From Hawksworthiomyces lignivorus (lineage: Eukaryota; Ascomycota; Sordariomycetes; Ophiostomatales; Ophiostomataceae), in the NCBI GenBank assembly GCA_002917075.1, contig NTMA01000149.1, positions 1-57,219 of the forward strand: 57,219 nt of DNA, in the 5' to 3' direction. The position numbers and the translations under genes were made by a program. The notes under the pieces are model-generated. The model worked only from the letters and a program-made list of their open reading frames with translations, had not been told where the DNA came from and made no database searches. Below, one piece after another: positions 53,959-57,219 of this stretch (position 1 is its first letter; each line of letters begins with the position of its first letter).

Positions 53959-54001
53959 GGAAAAATGTTTAGAAATAAATAGCCCCGTGGTATAGAACAG
54001 T

Positions 54002-54021
54002 AAAAAAAAAAAAAAAAAAAA
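54002..54021. repeat. Poly-A run (20)
   Basis: Twenty A, 43 bases after the previous A run. Confidence 0.9.
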
Positions 54022-54312
54022 TTAAAAAGAAAAAGATTAAGAAAAAGTTAACTCAAAATTGAAGAAACAGATGTCAGGGTATAAAGCGCCTTTCCATGTG
54101 TTGTAAAATTTTCTGTCAGATAAACGCTCGAATGTGTGGTGTTCGTATGGTATGTGTTATATGCGTGAACTATGTGAAATGCAAAATGGCCGTGATTCTC
54201 GTTGCACAATGTCTGCTGTCTTGTTTGGTCATCCGTTTGTAATGTGAATTAATCGTATCCTGTCTTCGTATGGTCGTGTGGCATGATATATCATCCTTTG
54301 TCGTTGGCTGCT

Positions 54313-55158
54313 CTAGGTCCACCAAGCACTAGGCCAGCTCTTTTTCTGAGAGTGGTGGCCGGCTGCCCGCACCGACAATGCATCCTTCTCAGCCGATTCT
54401 TCATTCTCCAGCTCAATACGATAGCGCCGCACACTGCCCGAGTCGTCGTCAAAGGTCACACGGCGTTTCTCCTTGGGGACGAAGCAGTCCGGGACCATGT
54501 GGCGCATCACCCAACCTTTGAATCCGCGGCTGGCAGCGTCAATGGCAGCATATTCAAGTCGCCTTGTGCGGTCGCTTGTCCAGTAATGAGTCGTTGGTGG
54601 AGGCATTGGATACGGGGCCTCCTCGACGAAATTGTTATCAGGATCAACTTCGCTCGACATTTCGCCGCTGGGACCTGGATCCAGAGTCGGAAACTGAAAA
54701 TATGTATTCTGAGCATTGTTCTGAGGGCCGTAGAGGTTGGCATTGCTGTAGCCATAGAACGATGGGAGCACGGTAACAGGGTTGCCCTGGGAATGGAGAG
54801 AGCGGTTCCCGAGCGTCGCCGTCTTTGACGTGCGAATCACTGGCCCCGACTTGGTCGCCCTCCTTACCGCAGGCCGCTTCTTGCCTCCCCGGCTCGAAGC
54901 TGCTGATCCGGTTGTAGCTGCCGTAGATGTGCGTCCGATGGTGTTGGCAAGTGCCGAGGAGCTGGGTGTAATTGACTCGTAGCCAGAATCCTGCCGGTGC
55001 ATATATGTGGTGGACGGTCTTTTGTCCGCCATATCGAATACCGCAGGGGACGGCTGTCGTGACTCTAGCGCTAGGGCATCGCGGCAGCTGTGGTAGGTGG
55101 TGCTAGACCGTAAACTGGTCCTGGACCTTGACTGGGAGAGATGTGACGGTCGAGACAT
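54313..55158 (-). CDS. Hypothetical protein, 281 residues
   Basis: A single-exon frame from ATG at 55158. I do not recognise the family. The first 100 residues are Ser/Thr/Arg-rich and probably disordered (SQSRSRTSLRSSTTYHSCRD, HRQDSGYESITPSSSALANT; the DSGYES stretch resembles a phosphodegron but is only suggestive). A more ordered C-terminal part (about 180-260) has THYWTSDRTRRLEYAAIDAA, RGFKGWVMRHMVPDCFVPKE and KRRVTFDDDSGSVRRYRIEL. The KRRVTF segment (V234) fits the RVxF docking site for protein phosphatase 1. No signal peptide or membrane segment is seen. A pyrimidine-rich leader on the minus strand (about 55200-55360) supports expression. Confidence 0.7.
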   Translation of the reverse strand: MSRPSHLSQSRSRTSLRSSTTYHSCRDALALESRQPSPAVFDMADKRPSTTYMHRQDSGYESITPSSSALANTIGRTSTAATTGSAASSRGGKKRPAVRRATKSGPVIRTSKTATLGNRSLHSQGNPVTVLPSFYGYSNANLYGPQNNAQNTYFQFPTLDPGPSGEMSSEVDPDNNFVEEAPYPMPPPTTHYWTSDRTRRLEYAAIDAASRGFKGWVMRHMVPDCFVPKEKRRVTFDDDSGSVRRYRIELENEESAEKDALSVRAAGHHSQKKSWPSAWWT

Positions 55159-57219
55159 GTTGCATCGGTTCCGAAAACGGGACGCCGTCAGGGCGAGAGA
55201 AGGTCTAGATTAATTCTGTTGACAAGTTTGGCGTGAAAGGAGGTGAATGGAAATTGTGGCGAGGTTTGGAAGTGAACACAAAGGGGGAAAAAAAAGAGAA
55301 AAGTAGAGAACTGAGAATAGTAATAACGAAGGAGAAGCGGAGACCGTTCTTATAAGAGAAGTGGATGGATGTAGAGAGTAATCTGAGAGCTGTGGAACCG
55401 GGATGATCACAATGGTTTGTTGCTGTGATTTTGCTCTGGAGAGCAACAGTAAAAGGGGAGATGAGGAGTAAAGGGTTGAAGAAAATGAACGAGAGATGAG
55501 GCAATTGCGAGAACCAGTGGTTGTTGTTCTGCCGACGAAAACAGATTCGAGCGTGTTCAAACGAGGTAGGCGGCGATTGGCTTTTCGTGTCGAGGGAAGT
55601 GATTAAACAGACCACAAAGTTGCGGTCTGAATGTATGAACAATATGAGACGTTTGGCGACGGAGAACGTGTATAAGTCAGTCCAATCGTTTGCCGCTGTT
55701 GCGTAGCCGGTGGGTTTTTCTCCACGGGTGTAACTAACACCGCAAAACAACACCGCTTGTATCAAAAGCCTTGTTCAGGAAACAATAGCCGGAAATTGGG
55801 GTCACCTTATACTTTCGTTGATGCGCTGCAGAGATGCTCTTTGTCTGCTTGTTGCTTCTTCTTTGACGTCGGAGAATGAACCGACGAATCGAAAAGGGCA
55901 GATGAAAAAAAGGCCCTGCCGGGTTTCTTTCTTTGACGATTGGCGGAATGCAAAACCAAGGTTTCCCTTGGCCCCTTGTATGTTCCTGTACGGGTTGCTT
56001 CTATGGCCCTCTGTGCCTTTTTGTTGGGCAACTTTATTGGCGGCGTTTAGTGCTGTAACAACAGACAGAGAAAGAGATTGCTGTCGTTGCAAAGTGCAGC
56101 AGACTAATGCACGAATGCAGCGGTCCAGATTGGATTATAGAAAGCCAATAACAGGAACTAAGGGGTCCTGCGTTGATGGAGTCCGCGGCCGGTGGATCAG
56201 GCGACTAAGAGGATGCAACAATAGGAGCGCAATAAAATAAAGTTGATTAGTTAAAAGAAGAACGGGAATGCCGAGTTCAACGGCAGTCGGAGAGAGTCAG
56301 AAAATAGGAAGAGCGGCAGAATAAAAGCGACAAAACTTCACGATAATGTCAAAGGTAAAAAAACAATTCTTTCTTGTCCTTTCTTGTCTTTTTTTTCTTT
56401 CTTTGTCGTTTTTGGCGAAACCCTCCTCCTGACCTTGAAAATTCACGAACCAGACCAAATCTCGCTAGCCCTGGTCGTTTTGTTGGGAGATAGTAGCAAA
56501 GGGCGGTCAAACAGGTGGCACTCCCTCTTTGCCAAGTGCCTCTTTTGGGTACAATATGGAGCAGTGGAAAAAGACCGGGGAAGGTTGTAGGTTTAGTGGA
56601 CTCTGCTTGAATGCTTTATTCTATTTGCAGTGAAGTAACGCAAAAACGTCCCCGCAAGGATTCCGGTGTACTTTGCATGAGAAAATGGCCCCGATATGCC
56701 CCGTAACCAAGTTCAGGAGAGACAAGCCTGGTGAAACCACAGAGGAATACGAAAGATGTTATCAGGTGGATCAGCCACAGAGCCTTTTTCACTCTCGAGG
56801 CACTGTGTTGAAGATGTACCGGGCGTGCAAAAAGGCACTACCAACGCAGCTGTTGCAGTGTGACTGGAGGCAGTTATGGTGTATTATTGGCCGCCCAAGG
56901 AAAAATGTTCTTCAAGAGCAAAGAAGACTTCCCCTACTGTTGGAGGTCTGGATCTCGAGACCGTGCTAGATCCTGAACAGAAAAAGCCGATATCGCTTGG
57001 AGGGCGGGGGCACATTGGACGAAAAAACATGAAAAAACGATGCAGAAGTAAACGTGGGCGACGTCTTGAGTTGGTGCTGCGTCTTCGGCTTCTGCTAATT
57101 CGAGTCCAATAGCGCGCTTAGATGGTAGCAAAGAGAAGGAAGAGGTGGAACGGCAAAACGGCAGCAAGAGACCTGAATGGCGCGGTGGACAGGACGAGCA
57201 GTGCCACTGGTGGGGGGGG
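55159..57219. other. Right-end gene-free region
   Basis: This includes the promoter and leader of the 281-residue gene and about 1.5 kb in which only short overlapping frames occur. The last eight bases are G, so the sequence may end at a homopolymer break. Part of a gene running off the end cannot be excluded, but none is recognisable. Confidence 0.5.

Larger units (their letters stand above)
53640..54312. other. Convergent intergenic region with homopolymers
   Basis: AT-rich 3' sequence shared by two convergent genes, holding the three homopolymer runs listed separately. No gene is supported. Confidence 0.55.

Overview
The window looks like nuclear DNA of a filamentous ascomycete (Pezizomycotina, most likely a Sordariomycete). 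The basis is the short GT-AG introns with CTAAC or CTGAC branch points, the pyrimidine-rich leaders, and the gene families: a LaeA-like methyltransferase, a bZIP with a DUF3425-type C-terminus, a MirB-like siderophore transporter, an S28 peptidase and a Pex30-like dysferlin-domain peroxin. The sequence starts in a 43-base T run and ends in an 8-base G run, so it may be a whole contig broken at homopolymers.

Layout: 1-7.8 kb has no gene I can support (homopolymers, two perfect hairpins, then a pyrimidine-rich leader). 7.8-13.6 kb holds a NifS-like/Moco-sulfurase-type protein (+), a Dap1-type haem protein (-), a small Asn/Gly-rich protein (+) and a hotdog thioesterase (-). 13.6-18.9 kb is gene-poor and decayed: degenerate coding fragments, an orphan promoter plus first exon, and a small pseudogene with two in-frame stops. 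18.9-28 kb carries three minus-strand genes: an APH-family kinase, a Pex30-like peroxin and a large unknown protein. 29.8-41.7 kb carries a seven-exon LaeA-like methyltransferase, a secreted S28 serine peptidase, a coiled-coil unknown, a possible tail-anchored unknown and a bZIP factor. 42.6-45.2 kb is a large broken gene with five in-frame stops and one frameshift. 45.8-47.6 kb is a siderophore transporter with an exact match to the fungal iron-GATA consensus upstream. A tRNA-Ala(CGC) with a 10-base intron lies at 49.6 kb. The right end has a membrane protein with a lipase-like region lacking the usual nucleophile, and a small unknown protein.

The genes do not form an evident pathway or a biosynthetic cluster: no polyketide synthase, peptide synthetase or terpene cyclase is visible. 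The most notable biology is the two broken genes, whose stops can all be explained by C-to-T (or G-to-A) changes, mostly in CpA/TpG context as in repeat-induced point mutation, and the probable iron-regulated transporter. Gene models with introns were joined by eye from splice signals and reading frame; exon limits are given so they can be tested against RNA reads.
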